The position numbers were made by a program, and so were the translations under genes. Under the pieces are notes generated by a model. The model made no database searches and was not told the origin of the DNA. It worked only from the letters and a program-made list of their open reading frames with translations. Below are positions 24,436 to 33,552 of a stretch of 64,000 bases of DNA, piece by piece. Source of the stretch: Pedobacter sp. Leaf194 (lineage in GTDB: Bacteria; Bacteroidota; Bacteroidia; Sphingobacteriales; Sphingobacteriaceae); contig NZ_LMPU01000009.1 of assembly GCF_001423945.1 (NCBI RefSeq), forward strand, positions 416 through 64,415, in the 5' to 3' direction. Every line of letters begins with the position of its first letter. Positions within the stretch are counted from its first letter, which is position 1.

Positions 24436-24837
24436 TTATCTCGACGCTTCTAACCATTCATTCACGATGTCTGCCAGCATTTGTTGCCCCTTTTCGATCT
24501 CCGGTAAACCTTTAAAAGTTATAACTGCCCGGCTATTGTCTTTCCAAACCAACATTTCGCTTTTATTTGAAATTAATTTTTGTTTCGGTTGTGGCTGCTT
24601 TTTTGCTCCTCTGTGAAAAACAAGTCGTACTTCTTTTTTGGGAGGCTGAATTCTCATCGTAATTCTGTCTTCGTTATCAAAGGAATAATTTGGACCATTC
24701 CATTTTAAATTTTCTCCCAAACCTGTGTTTGCGGATAAAATGTAAATCCTCAGTTGTTCAATTTCATTTCTAAACGGATGGTTCAGGCCATCCAAAACAG
24801 CTGTCACTTCATGATTTAGCTGAATTTCTTCCGACAT
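24436..24837 (-). CDS. DUF1801 (YdhG-like) protein
   Basis: 133 residues matching the DUF1801 pattern: HPFRNEIEQLRIYILSANTG, then LGENLKWNGPNYSF, then ITMRIQPPKKEVRLVFHRGA. The family is small, cytosolic and without established biochemical function; the fold is related to the frataxin-like YdhG/YjbR group. It seems monocistronic. Confidence 0.8.
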   Translation of the reverse strand: MSEEIQLNHEVTAVLDGLNHPFRNEIEQLRIYILSANTGLGENLKWNGPNYSFDNEDRITMRIQPPKKEVRLVFHRGAKKQPQPKQKLISNKSEMLVWKDNSRAVITFKGLPEIEKGQQMLADIVNEWLEASR

Positions 24838-25042
24838 GATTAATATTTAGGTATGTGTGGAACATAAACAAATGTTGTTGTGTAAGTTTTGGGATTTTGT
24901 CTTGCTGAGCTAAAGATAATTCAATAACCGGCTTATTAAAGCGTTTTTGGAGTTATTAATCCTTATACATTTTGCCGAGTTGCTTAACTGGATCTGTTTT
25001 TAAAATGAGCAAACAAATGATGTCAGTTTCAACTAAGGCAAA

Positions 25043-25147
25043 TTACACACTTGCCGGTACCTGTTGATCGTTAATAATTTTTCGTATTCCAAAAAAGGAG
25101 ATAAGGCCAATCGTTACGCCTACTATAATTGCTGTTTTAAATGCCAT
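25043..25147 (-). CDS. Small membrane protein (34 residues)
   Basis: ATG at 25147 to TAA at 25043. One transmembrane helix is evident (TAIIVGVTIGLISFFGI), followed by basic RK and a short polar tail NDQQVPASV. The size and single-helix plan fit the many unannotated small membrane proteins of bacteria. No SD is evident, as is normal for this genome. Its 78-bp separation from the HD gene start leaves room for its own promoter. Only the coding plan is seen; no homologue is claimed. Confidence 0.5.
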   Translation of the reverse strand: MAFKTAIIVGVTIGLISFFGIRKIINDQQVPASV

Positions 25148-25225
25148 AATAATCAAACAGGTGAAAATGAAAGATTGTTTTATAACACGAGAACTTAAAA
25201 TTAACGAAAGCTGTTTAATTAAGAT

Positions 25226-25765
25226 ATGAGAACGAAACGCCAGGAAAAATTATTGAACTTTGTAACAGTGCAACACGGCGAGCAGAAAAGAAAGTATACC
25301 GGTGAGCCATATACCGTTCATTTAGTGGCCGTTGCTGAATGCGCCGAAGCACATCAATTAATTTTAGGTTATGAAATTGGCCTATGCCATGATTTATTTG
25401 AGGATACGGCTTGCACCGACGCTGAACTCCGCACCGCCTTACAGGAATATGGCTACAGCCCAAACGAGATAGACTTTATCCTTCAGGGAACATGGGATCT
25501 TACGGATAAGTTCATATCCGCCGATTATCCAAACTTCAACAGAAAGCAGCGAAAAGCAATGGAGGTGGAACGCTTGTCGAAAATAAACAGAAATAGCCAA
25601 TCGGTTAAATACTGCGACCTTATTGACAACACTAAATCGATTGTTCAACACGATAAAGGTTTTGCCAGGGTGTACCTCGCTGAAAAGGCGAACCTGCTTA
25701 GCGTGATGAATAAGGGAGATGAAATGCTATACAAGGAAGCACTTAAGAATTTGGCTGATAGTTGA
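25226..25765 (+). CDS. HD-domain hydrolase, MESH1/SAH-like (putative ppGpp or nucleotide hydrolase)
   Basis: 179 residues of the RelA/SpoT-type HD fold. VQHGEQKRKYTGEPYTVHL corresponds to the amino-terminal HxxQ-R/K-K-x-G-x-P-Y-x-x-H signature. His32 and His55-Asp56 supply metal ligands. Glu59-Asp60-Thr61 (LFEDT) are the catalytic EDT, and Asp131 and Asn135 (CDLIDN) match the D-x-x-x-N of MESH1. There is no synthetase or regulatory domain. Small alarmone hydrolases remove pyrophosphate from (p)ppGpp, and some members act on other nucleotides. The gene is solitary. Confidence 0.8.
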   Translation: MRTKRQEKLLNFVTVQHGEQKRKYTGEPYTVHLVAVAECAEAHQLILGYEIGLCHDLFEDTACTDAELRTALQEYGYSPNEIDFILQGTWDLTDKFISADYPNFNRKQRKAMEVERLSKINRNSQSVKYCDLIDNTKSIVQHDKGFARVYLAEKANLLSVMNKGDEMLYKEALKNLADS

Positions 25766-25804
25766 ACACACGAATTAAATGACACGGACAATAGATTGGC
25801 ATTG

Positions 25805-27103
25805 TCAAATTTCCGTTGTGAAATCAATTAGATAAGGTTTTAAGGAGATGCCTTTCAAATTACGGAATCCATCACCTACAATTAATTGATAATGCTTGTT
25901 TTTATCTAAATCAACCTCAAAACTTAACGTTCGCCCATCATCAGAAAACCCAAGCATTTTCTTAATTTTTAAAACACCCTCTGCTCCCAGTGGACCTAAT
26001 TCAAAGTTTCGAAATCTTGTATCCATGGCTTCGGAAAAGTTTATCGTTAATATTTTTGTAGATACGTTCAATTTTGTACCCTTGAGCTGAGCGATTCCGG
26101 TTACCATTGGCCTACTTATCTCATATTTTTTAGCTAATTCAGTTACAGACTCCTCAAAATAACCGGATCGTTCTGCAAAAAATAGCAGACTATCCCGATT
26201 GTTATAATCTAATTCAATCATTTCTTTTATCGACTTCATCTTGTCAGAAGCGTTATTGTAATTTCCTTTACAAATCGCATAGCCAACATAGTAGCCTAAA
26301 TCTCTAATTTTGAACTCGTTATCTGCATTACTATAAAGCCAGAAACCACTTGATGTATTAAGCATTTGTGAAGCGAATATTTCTGCAACATGCTTTTTGT
26401 TTGCATTACCGTAAGCCAGGGCTGGAAGATTAGAAGGTTTTCCTGTTGCCTGCTCAGCAATAAACTCAGCAACGCCTTCCAAAACACATTGTCCTAAAAG
26501 GTTCTGGGCTATAGTCGTTTTCTGCTGCGTATGTACATACTCGTGGACATTTGTGAAAACCAGCGAGTTTATTGGCCTTGTTTTTAAGTAGCTTGCCAGA
26601 CTTGGATTTGTTGCTTCGAATTCTTTCGTATAGGCATTCTTATCCGCCATTGCAATTTCACTTCCAATTAGAACAAGGCTATCTAAGGTAGTACCGCCAG
26701 ACCTGAAAGCACCAACTGTAAAATAGATTTTCGCAGGCTTTAAAGCGGGATATATGATTTTTAACTTTCCTATATTATCAGCAATTTCGGCAGAATAATT
26801 TTTAGCTTTAAACATGTCCCTCCGTATCGACTTCCAGTACATCGGGTATTTTTCGATAGCATCAATGAAGGATTTATCGGTATATGATCTCGCAGCCATT
26901 AGTGCTTTGAGGCCGGGCGTTCCCCTTGAAATGAAAACCGAATTAAGAATTTCAAATTTCTTAACACTGTCTTTAGTGGATTTTATTTGATCATAAGCAT
27001 TCCAGAAATTTTCAATATCAGTAGTAATTACATTATTTGATTGGGTTTGCGCTGAACCAACATTAAAAGTGAAAATAAAAATAAAAAAAATCAGTGTCCT
27101 CAT
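25805..27103 (-). CDS. Exported zinc metallopeptidase-like protein with carboxyl-terminal Ig-like domain
   Basis: 432 residues. A signal peptide (FFIFIFTFNVGSAQ) precedes a predicted peptidase domain with HEYVH at 187-191, the HExxH zinc site, and LEGVAEF at about 208-214 supplying a candidate third ligand. It resembles the DUF2268-type predicted proteases. The last 100 residues (TKILTINFSEAMDTRF, FSDDGRTLSFEVDL) form an SbsA-type bacterial Ig domain. It is likely periplasmic or secreted; the substrate is unknown. It converges with the HD hydrolase gene 39 bp away. Confidence 0.72.
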   Translation of the reverse strand: MRTLIFFIFIFTFNVGSAQTQSNNVITTDIENFWNAYDQIKSTKDSVKKFEILNSVFISRGTPGLKALMAARSYTDKSFIDAIEKYPMYWKSIRRDMFKAKNYSAEIADNIGKLKIIYPALKPAKIYFTVGAFRSGGTTLDSLVLIGSEIAMADKNAYTKEFEATNPSLASYLKTRPINSLVFTNVHEYVHTQQKTTIAQNLLGQCVLEGVAEFIAEQATGKPSNLPALAYGNANKKHVAEIFASQMLNTSSGFWLYSNADNEFKIRDLGYYVGYAICKGNYNNASDKMKSIKEMIELDYNNRDSLLFFAERSGYFEESVTELAKKYEISRPMVTGIAQLKGTKLNVSTKILTINFSEAMDTRFRNFELGPLGAEGVLKIKKMLGFSDDGRTLSFEVDLDKNKHYQLIVGDGFRNLKGISLKPYLIDFTTEI

Positions 27104-27321
27104 GACTAAAGGACAAGTTTATCGACCATTAGTTGCATGCTTTTGAAATTAATGAATGAAAAAAAGATTCCCGCTACAGCGAAAAACGTTAGCGAGATTC
27201 CTTTGCATGCATGGTTGTTTTTAAACAGGATTAGACTCTACTTAATTTTTTCATAGGAAAAACTGTTCTTAAATCTAATCAGGTGCTTAAAAAAAAATTC
27301 TTTTTCCCTGTAGGGCCTCCT

Positions 27322-28617
27322 CTACAGTTTTATCTTAACAAAGTAAAGACGGTTTCGGTCTACCGATTTAGTTAAAGGGAGAATTTTTTGTGCAAAGCCA
27401 CTTGCTCCATTGTCTACAACACCGAAATCGTCGTCGTTAGAAATTACCAGAATATTTCCTGGCAGCAGGACCAGCCCTTCAGCCTTGTCATGAGGATAAA
27501 CTGATGGCAAATCCTTTAATAAATCCAGCACTAATGTTTTTGTAACCGGAGCAATGCCTGCAGCTGTTAAGCCGGCAACATTATTCAGTTCTTCCACGGT
27601 TTTACCGCCATACAACTTCCCTGTGGAGCCATTTGCCACATCAGAAATATCAGTCGCTGTACTGATGTCTATTTTAAATACCTTTTTAAATGCCGCCGGG
27701 TTGGTTATATCACCCCCAAATAGTCCGTCCCGCTCAATGGTTAAAAAAGTTGTGGCATTAACGGCGACAATATCGCTTACTCCTGTTAATGTGGTGTTAT
27801 CCATTAGGTAAGCATATTGTTTAGTTGCTCCTGTAGCAATATCAAAAGTTAGAATCCTCAATACCATCGAACTCGCTACAGCTGCTTTTGATGGATTATA
27901 CATCGGCGACTGCATCATGCCAACAAGCGTTTTCCCATCAGGGGTTATCGCAAGGCCTTCCATGCCACGGTTTGGCCTTCTATTGGCAAAAACAGCCGGT
28001 ATTTTTCTGCCACCAGTTCCACTACCGAAAGGATTAATCCGCTCAATTGTTTTTCCGCTTGCGTCGAAATGGACTATATGAGGACCGTATTCATCACTAA
28101 TCCAAAAACTGCCGTCGGAAGCCCTCACCAAACCTTCAGAATCGATGCCGTCGGCGCTTGGCGGAATCGCCTGTCCGTTTAAATCGTAAGCCGTTTCCCC
28201 TGATGCACCCATGCCCACCGGATTCGGGATACCGTTCAACCTGTCACCAGCAGCATTTTTGAGCATTATCGTTTGTTCCAAAACCAACTTACCATCCTTT
28301 AATCTAAATTTGCCAATTTGCGGGGTAAAGTCTGGTTTTCCAATAATAATCGAATTGGCAAGCTGCCCGGCTACGTTAGAGCCTCTATCAGTTAGCATGT
28401 AAAATATCGTCGGATCGTTCGGGTCAGAAGCTACTGCAGAACCGAAGCCGCCATTGTAAACCTTAACGCCATTTGATGTCGTGAATAAAACAGCAGGGTC
28501 TGATGCTTCAGCTACATCGGGATATGCAATTTCCTGTGAAGGGCTGTTTGAATTTTTCTTACATCCAACCATACCCATACTAAATGCAAGCGCAAGTATT
28601 GTAATTTCTTTCTTCAT
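27322..28617 (-). CDS. Phytase-like (esterase-like activity of phytase) lipoprotein
   Basis: 431 residues. Lipobox ALAFSMGMVGC places Cys19 at the anchor. The body is a beta-propeller-like domain of the Phytase-like family: SNGVKVYNGGFGSAVASDP, YMLTDRGSN, IDSEGLVRASDGSFWISDEY, NRGMEGLAITPDGKTLVGMM, and the end KAEGLVLLPGNILVISNDDD. Members are usually exported. The phosphatase/phytase role comes from family naming and is weakly proven. It is preceded by a 228-bp gap and the divergent lipoprotein gene at 28846. Confidence 0.85.
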   Translation of the reverse strand: MKKEITILALAFSMGMVGCKKNSNSPSQEIAYPDVAEASDPAVLFTTSNGVKVYNGGFGSAVASDPNDPTIFYMLTDRGSNVAGQLANSIIIGKPDFTPQIGKFRLKDGKLVLEQTIMLKNAAGDRLNGIPNPVGMGASGETAYDLNGQAIPPSADGIDSEGLVRASDGSFWISDEYGPHIVHFDASGKTIERINPFGSGTGGRKIPAVFANRRPNRGMEGLAITPDGKTLVGMMQSPMYNPSKAAVASSMVLRILTFDIATGATKQYAYLMDNTTLTGVSDIVAVNATTFLTIERDGLFGGDITNPAAFKKVFKIDISTATDISDVANGSTGKLYGGKTVEELNNVAGLTAAGIAPVTKTLVLDLLKDLPSVYPHDKAEGLVLLPGNILVISNDDDFGVVDNGASGFAQKILPLTKSVDRNRLYFVKIKL

Positions 28618-28845
28618 TTTAATTTATTTGTCAGTTCTACAAATCACGCAACTAAATATTAACACTGCGTTAATGGCGGAATAACTAATCTAACCGCCTG
28701 ATGCCTGGCAATTCACCTTAGGAGATGATGCAACCTCGAAAAGACATTTTCCTTTCTTCTGAGTTATCGAAAACTTAACAATTTCTTAATCACTTATTCG
28801 TAGCGTTATTTTTATTCGTGCCGTATAAGGAATAAAAAACAAACT

Positions 28846-29358
28846 ATGAGAAACGCCCTGCTATTTTTAACTGTTATTATTATGCTTTTTGGTGGCTGTA
28901 GAAAACAAGATCCGGCTGAAGAAAATCTGCCTACCGAAACCGATTTAACTGCATGTTCGTTAACTACAAACTGCAGTTTTTTATATGCTGATAATGCGGG
29001 TATGGATGGTATAAAATTGAATTTAACAACCGGTCAATACCGGGTTTTCTGGGCCCATACGAGCATTGATTACGCCGCTTTTTCGCTCTACATGATGGCA
29101 CCGATGATTGGGAACAGCTTTACCTTAACCAAAGAAGATATGCTGGCAGGGCGAGTAAAATATCAAAACAATTGCCCCACCTGTTACTCAAGTGTAATGT
29201 TGCCTGTCGACGGGAAAATAATAGGGCGAAGAATTGCAGCGAAAGATGGCTTGCCGGAGCGGTGGCTCGTTCAAGCCGATCTTGTTCTGCAGGCAGGCGG
29301 CGTTTCTGCTGGAGCTCAAACCATCCACCTTAAGCAATATTATCTGCCCGCGAATTAG
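28846..29358 (+). CDS. Lipoprotein of unknown function
   Basis: 170 residues. The signal ends LTVIIMLFGGC (lipobox Cys). The mature part includes a Cys pair in TACSLTTNCSF and a CPTCYSS motif, so disulphides are likely. The remainder is a beta-rich domain (GQYRVFWAHTSIDYAAFSLY, RWLVQADLVLQAGG). No family is recognised. It is divergent from the phytase-like lipoprotein gene and may share a control region with it (28618-28845). Confidence 0.6.
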   Translation: MRNALLFLTVIIMLFGGCRKQDPAEENLPTETDLTACSLTTNCSFLYADNAGMDGIKLNLTTGQYRVFWAHTSIDYAAFSLYMMAPMIGNSFTLTKEDMLAGRVKYQNNCPTCYSSVMLPVDGKIIGRRIAAKDGLPERWLVQADLVLQAGGVSAGAQTIHLKQYYLPAN

Positions 29359-29493
29359 CACGAGAAGATGTCATCGTTTGCGAATTACTGCATTGAAATT
29401 GCCTGTTAACATTATTCAGACGGCATTCCCAAAATGGCTTCGAAAACTAAGGAATTACATGTCGATGATCTCAATTTAGTGCAGAGCGTAGTT

Positions 29494-30438
29494 TCAAAGT
29501 TTTTCGAGCGCTATTCTATCATCCTCTTTTTTAACCCATTCGATGGTAGGCTTAAAATTTACTGCCTTTAAACTGGTATTCCAGATGGTTTTTATAAATG
29601 GCCAGCGATGTGTTTTCCGATTAATGACAATACGAAATGGCATAATAAACATTCTATGTATCCAGGTAACCCAAAACTGAAGTTCGCCGTTATGCATCCG
29701 TTTTGTAAACAGTTCGTTTCTTAGGCCATATTCATATTTCCAAATATGCTCGTGCGTATCTTTGAAAACACTGCTTAAATGATTGATGGGCGTTTCGTGT
29801 ATCGCTATGCTGTGTTCTACAGCTAAGCCTGCCAGGCCATTTTTAATAATTCGCTTTGAATACTCTACATCATCATTCCAGATGAAAAATTCTTTAATTG
29901 GTAAGCCAACACGTTCAACGGCTCTTGCCGAAAGCAACATGGAAACAAATGTGCCAAACTGTATGAGTGGAAGCTGATGTTGCTGTGTTAAAGATAACCT
30001 CGCAATCTTTTTCTTATCCATTAAACGATAAGTCCTGTTCATCTCGTGTATGTTGTTGTCAGTCCACAGAATCTTACTTGAAAGGAATCCAACATGTTGT
30101 TGGTTGCTTTGCAGATTCACCAAAGCAGCGAGCAGCATTTCTAACGCATGTTCTTCTGGAATGGTGTCATCGTCCATCATCCAAATCCAATCTGCACCGT
30201 GGTGATATGCTTTTGAAATTCCGGAAGAAAATCCGCCTGCACCGCCTTCATTCTGCTGATGATAGGCGAGAATTCCCTGATTATTTAGCCAGGATGCCGT
30301 ACCATCTGTTGATCCGTTGTTGATCACGATGACTAAATCAGCTTTCCTGGTTTGCTTTTCTATTTGGCCAATACATTTTTTAAGAAGATTTAAGCGGTTA
30401 AAAGTAACAATGACGGCGATGACTTTCATGTTTTTCAT
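29494..30438 (-). CDS. Family 2 glycosyltransferase
   Basis: 314 residues, GT-A fold. VIAVIVTFNRLNLLKKCIGQ at the start, NNGSTDGTASWL for nucleotide binding, and MMDDDTIPE for the DxD metal site. NDDVEYSKRI in the second half (around 210) supplies the ED/DD acceptor-side acid. The domain order and GGAGGFSSG loop resemble the rhamnosyl/galactofuranosyl transferase (GlfT2-like) group. Cytosolic; the carboxyl part is basic and amphipathic and may touch the membrane. No polysaccharide cluster surrounds it. Confidence 0.9.
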   Translation of the reverse strand: MKNMKVIAVIVTFNRLNLLKKCIGQIEKQTRKADLVIVINNGSTDGTASWLNNQGILAYHQQNEGGAGGFSSGISKAYHHGADWIWMMDDDTIPEEHALEMLLAALVNLQSNQQHVGFLSSKILWTDNNIHEMNRTYRLMDKKKIARLSLTQQHQLPLIQFGTFVSMLLSARAVERVGLPIKEFFIWNDDVEYSKRIIKNGLAGLAVEHSIAIHETPINHLSSVFKDTHEHIWKYEYGLRNELFTKRMHNGELQFWVTWIHRMFIMPFRIVINRKTHRWPFIKTIWNTSLKAVNFKPTIEWVKKEDDRIALEKL

Positions 30439-30893
30439 GCTTTGATATTGGGAAATTGATAATTGTAAAAATTGATTTTTGATGGCGTCTTAATGAATCT
30501 AGCGAGCGCTTTTGCTGCGAAGTTGAAGTTTCCAATGATTACAACCATAAACCTTATGAACTGACCAACCGACAATCTTATCAGCTGGCTTACCGGTGAA
30601 ATCTTGTTGATTAACTTGTGTTTCATTTTTTCTAATACGCTTTTTCGGCTGACTGAGTTTAGGTGACTTATACCCAAAATACATGCGTAGAACCCGCATT
30701 GTTGACAAAGCGAGTTGGTTTTCAATGGTATGCAGCTAAGCGTTTAGCAAGAGAATATACCATTTATAACGTTGACTGACAGAATTTTACGATAGTTTTT
30801 GAATAACTTAAATTCTTAATTTTCCAATTGGATAAGTTATCGTACAAATGATGTTCGTCTAAAAGTTTATCTTGTGAGACCATCATCTACACT
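30439..30893. other. 455-bp intergenic region with possible decayed transposase fragment
   Basis: On the minus strand, 30499-30708 is open and encodes QQDFTGKPADKIVGWSVHKV followed shortly by WKLQL. This loosely recalls the amino end of IS110-family transposases (DFTG...GIDVHKK-W), but only about 35 residues align and nothing follows. No terminal repeats are visible. The rest of the gap is AT-rich and otherwise empty. Confidence 0.25.
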
Positions 30894-32219
30894 ATGAACT
30901 ATCAAAGAATCTCTCTTATTATTGCCTTTTTGCTGACCCTCATTGCTTATTACAGCGAGGCTCAAAACCTAAATAAAGCAAAACTGGATAGCTTTTTCAA
31001 CGCAGTTTCTGCTAACAACCAGGTTATGGGTAGTGTCCTGATTGCTAAGGGTGGGAAGCCCATCTACCAGAAAGTTGTTGGTTATAGCCAGATTGCTGCT
31101 GATAAGCCGGTGTCGGCAACACTGCAAACCCAATATCGAATTGGTTCAATTTCAAAGACGTTCACAGCAGTGATGATATTTCAACTGATTGAGGAAAAAA
31201 AAATCTCATTAGATAGTAAGCTCTCTATGTTTTTTCCTGAGATGCCTAATGCAGACCGAATCACTATAGCGCAGCTTCTCAGTCACACCAGCGGCCTTTC
31301 GGATCATGTGAATGAAAATATGGAATGGATTAAGGCGCCACATACTAAAGCAGAATTACTTGATAAAATTGCTAGGGTTAAACCACATTTCGAGCCAGGA
31401 ACGAAACAGCAATATTCCAATGGCGGCTTTTTATTACTTGGTTATATTATAGAGAAAGTAACCGGCAAAAGTTATCAGGCAGCCTTGCAAAAGCGAATAA
31501 TCGATAAAATTGGACTTAAAAGTACCATATCATCAACCAAAAATAGTAGCCAGCCGTTGGAAGCCAGCCCTTACGTCTTTAATGTTTCCTGGATTCCGGT
31601 TGAAGACATCTATTTTCCAAATACTATTGGCGTAGGTGACATCCTCTCTACCCCTCAAGATTTGTCAATATTTATTGATGCACTTGTTCATGGAAAGTTG
31701 GTTAGCACACAGAGTTACCATTTGATGAAGACTTTTACTGGTAAAAATACCATGGGAATGGGGCTGCTAAGTGCACCGTTTTATAAAAAAATTCTTTTGG
31801 GTCACAATGGCGGTACTTACGGCAGTTACAGTGCAATGTACGTTAACCCTGATGATGACGTGAGCTTCATTATCACCACGAATGGGATGAATTATCCATT
31901 AAATAATGTACTAATTACCCTGCTACAAGCTTATTACGGTCATCCTTACCAAATACCCCTGCAACTAAAAGAAAACGATTTGGATGAATTGCTTGGCAAC
32001 TATCAAAGTGAAGAAATGCCTTTAAAAATCCTGATTACAAAGTCTGGAACCACCTTAGTTGCTCAGGCCATTGGCCAACCTGCTTTTTCCCTGGATGCCG
32101 TAACCAGAAATGATTTTAAACAGGACCAGTTTGATGTTCTGCTGAAATTTGACCGTATAAAGCATGAAATGACCCTTGTTCAGGGTGGTAAAAATTATCG
32201 ATATGTAATTATCCGATAG
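30894..32219 (+). CDS. Exported serine hydrolase, class C beta-lactamase fold
   Basis: 441 residues. A signal peptide (IIAFLLTLIAYYSEAQ) leads to the serine hydrolase domain: nucleophile motif Ser85-Ile-Ser-Lys88 in RIGSISKTF, LLSHTSGLSDH, second motif YSNGG, and HNGGTYGSYS in place of KTG. About 90 residues after the domain (LDELLGNYQSEEMPLKILIT) form the small beta-rich extension common in D-aminopeptidase/esterase relatives. Periplasmic. It is distinct from the serine hydrolase at 20218 in length and in having the extension. Confidence 0.88.
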   Translation: MNYQRISLIIAFLLTLIAYYSEAQNLNKAKLDSFFNAVSANNQVMGSVLIAKGGKPIYQKVVGYSQIAADKPVSATLQTQYRIGSISKTFTAVMIFQLIEEKKISLDSKLSMFFPEMPNADRITIAQLLSHTSGLSDHVNENMEWIKAPHTKAELLDKIARVKPHFEPGTKQQYSNGGFLLLGYIIEKVTGKSYQAALQKRIIDKIGLKSTISSTKNSSQPLEASPYVFNVSWIPVEDIYFPNTIGVGDILSTPQDLSIFIDALVHGKLVSTQSYHLMKTFTGKNTMGMGLLSAPFYKKILLGHNGGTYGSYSAMYVNPDDDVSFIITTNGMNYPLNNVLITLLQAYYGHPYQIPLQLKENDLDELLGNYQSEEMPLKILITKSGTTLVAQAIGQPAFSLDAVTRNDFKQDQFDVLLKFDRIKHEMTLVQGGKNYRYVIIR

Positions 32220-32223
32220 AATG

Positions 32224-33342
32224 TTAGTGGTTTAATAACACCTTTTTGCCCGTTTTTACAGCCTGATAAATGGCGTCTATAATTTTAAGATCTCTCAATC
32301 CTTCCGCACCATCTATAGGCACTACTGGCTTACTATCTTCCAATAAAATGGCCGCCATTTGGTCCATTTGAACAGTTTGCTGCGTAATGATTGGTTGAGA
32401 AATTTCGCCCAAATGCGTTCTGCCTTTAATGGGCCCATAGCCGGTAGAGGGCTGCATTTCAGCAAATCCTTTATCACCACTCAGGAAAAATCTATCCAGG
32501 TGATTAATGTTATAGCTAGACAGGCAAGAGGCTACAGCACCTCCTGGAAAACCCAGCTGAAATTGTATGGTTTCATCCACACCTTCCTTAAATTTTATCG
32601 GGTCGGTTTTGGTCTCCTGTGCAGAAACCCAAATCGGTTCTTCGCCTACCATATATCTTGCGCCGTTGATGGCATAAATCCCAATATCCATCAATGCTCC
32701 GCCGCCGGCAAGCGCCTTGTTTAACCGCCACTGGTTCGGATCGCCAGCCACGAAGCCACATTGCCCCTGAAAAAATTTAATTTTACCAAAGTCGCCAGCA
32801 TTTCTCATCCGAATCACTTCCAGCGTTCTTGGCTCGAAATGCAGCCTGTAACCTACAAGGAGTTTCACATTCGCTTTGCGACAGGCATCAATCATCTCCT
32901 GCCCCTCTTTTGCGTTCAGCGCCATAGGTTTTTCGCAAATCACATGCTTTCCGGCTTTCGCCACCCGGATAACCTGATCGTGGTGCAAAGCATTTGGTGT
33001 GATTACGTAAATCGCATCAATGTTTGGGTTATTTCGTACCGCATCGAAGTTTTCGTAATTATAGCAGTTGCTTGTGGGAATTTCATATTTAGTCTGCCAT
33101 GATTCGATTTTCGAAGGCGTACCACTAATTACACCAACCAGTTTTGCTCTGGTGCAGGCTTTCATAGCTTCCGCAACACGTGTAGCATAACCTCCCAAGC
33201 CCATAATAGCCACCCGGAGTACCTTGCCATCATCGTAGTGCGGAACCGGATTTAAAGATTGACCAAATGTTTTTAAGGAGTTCAGCTGCATCAGAATTAT
33301 CGATGCGCCCAATTTTTGCAGAAAGTCTCGCCTGGTATCCAT
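32224..33342 (-). CDS. Gfo/Idh/MocA-family oxidoreductase, Tat-exported
   Basis: 372 residues. A twin-arginine signal (TRRDFLQKLGASIILMQL) indicates folded export with cofactor bound. Rossmann start VAIMGLGGYATRVAEAM, then VICEKPMALNAKEG containing the conserved EKP. GGGALMDIGIYAINGARYM is the usual active-site helix region with Asp and the nearby Gly run. The carboxyl half is the family's alpha/beta dimer domain. These enzymes oxidise or reduce sugars and inositols with NAD(P). The stop is 5 bp from that of the convergent serine hydrolase. Confidence 0.92.
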   Translation of the reverse strand: MDTRRDFLQKLGASIILMQLNSLKTFGQSLNPVPHYDDGKVLRVAIMGLGGYATRVAEAMKACTRAKLVGVISGTPSKIESWQTKYEIPTSNCYNYENFDAVRNNPNIDAIYVITPNALHHDQVIRVAKAGKHVICEKPMALNAKEGQEMIDACRKANVKLLVGYRLHFEPRTLEVIRMRNAGDFGKIKFFQGQCGFVAGDPNQWRLNKALAGGGALMDIGIYAINGARYMVGEEPIWVSAQETKTDPIKFKEGVDETIQFQLGFPGGAVASCLSSYNINHLDRFFLSGDKGFAEMQPSTGYGPIKGRTHLGEISQPIITQQTVQMDQMAAILLEDSKPVVPIDGAEGLRDLKIIDAIYQAVKTGKKVLLNH

Positions 33343-33552
33343 AATTATCCGCTGCTATTAAAAATGAAGCTTAACAAACCACGTGCATAATAGGCATTTA
33401 GATTACCTAAACTATTGGTTTGTATAAAGATAACAGTGAAGCGGCAAATTAAGTTTTCGCCCTAAAAAATTTTAGCATGTTGCTAAAGGTAAAAGACTTA
33501 GTTCAGCCCAAAGGGCAGAGAGTTAAAGGGCAAAGCGCCTGTTTTAAATTTG

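Noticed and set aside
25787-25806. GACAAT/ATTGTC inverted repeat as a strong terminator
   Set aside because: Only a 6-bp stem without T-run, and it overlaps the peptidase stop codon.
27322-28617. True phytase activity of the phytase-like lipoprotein
   Set aside because: The family name is historical; no histidine acid phosphatase or BPP motif is visible, so only the family assignment is kept.
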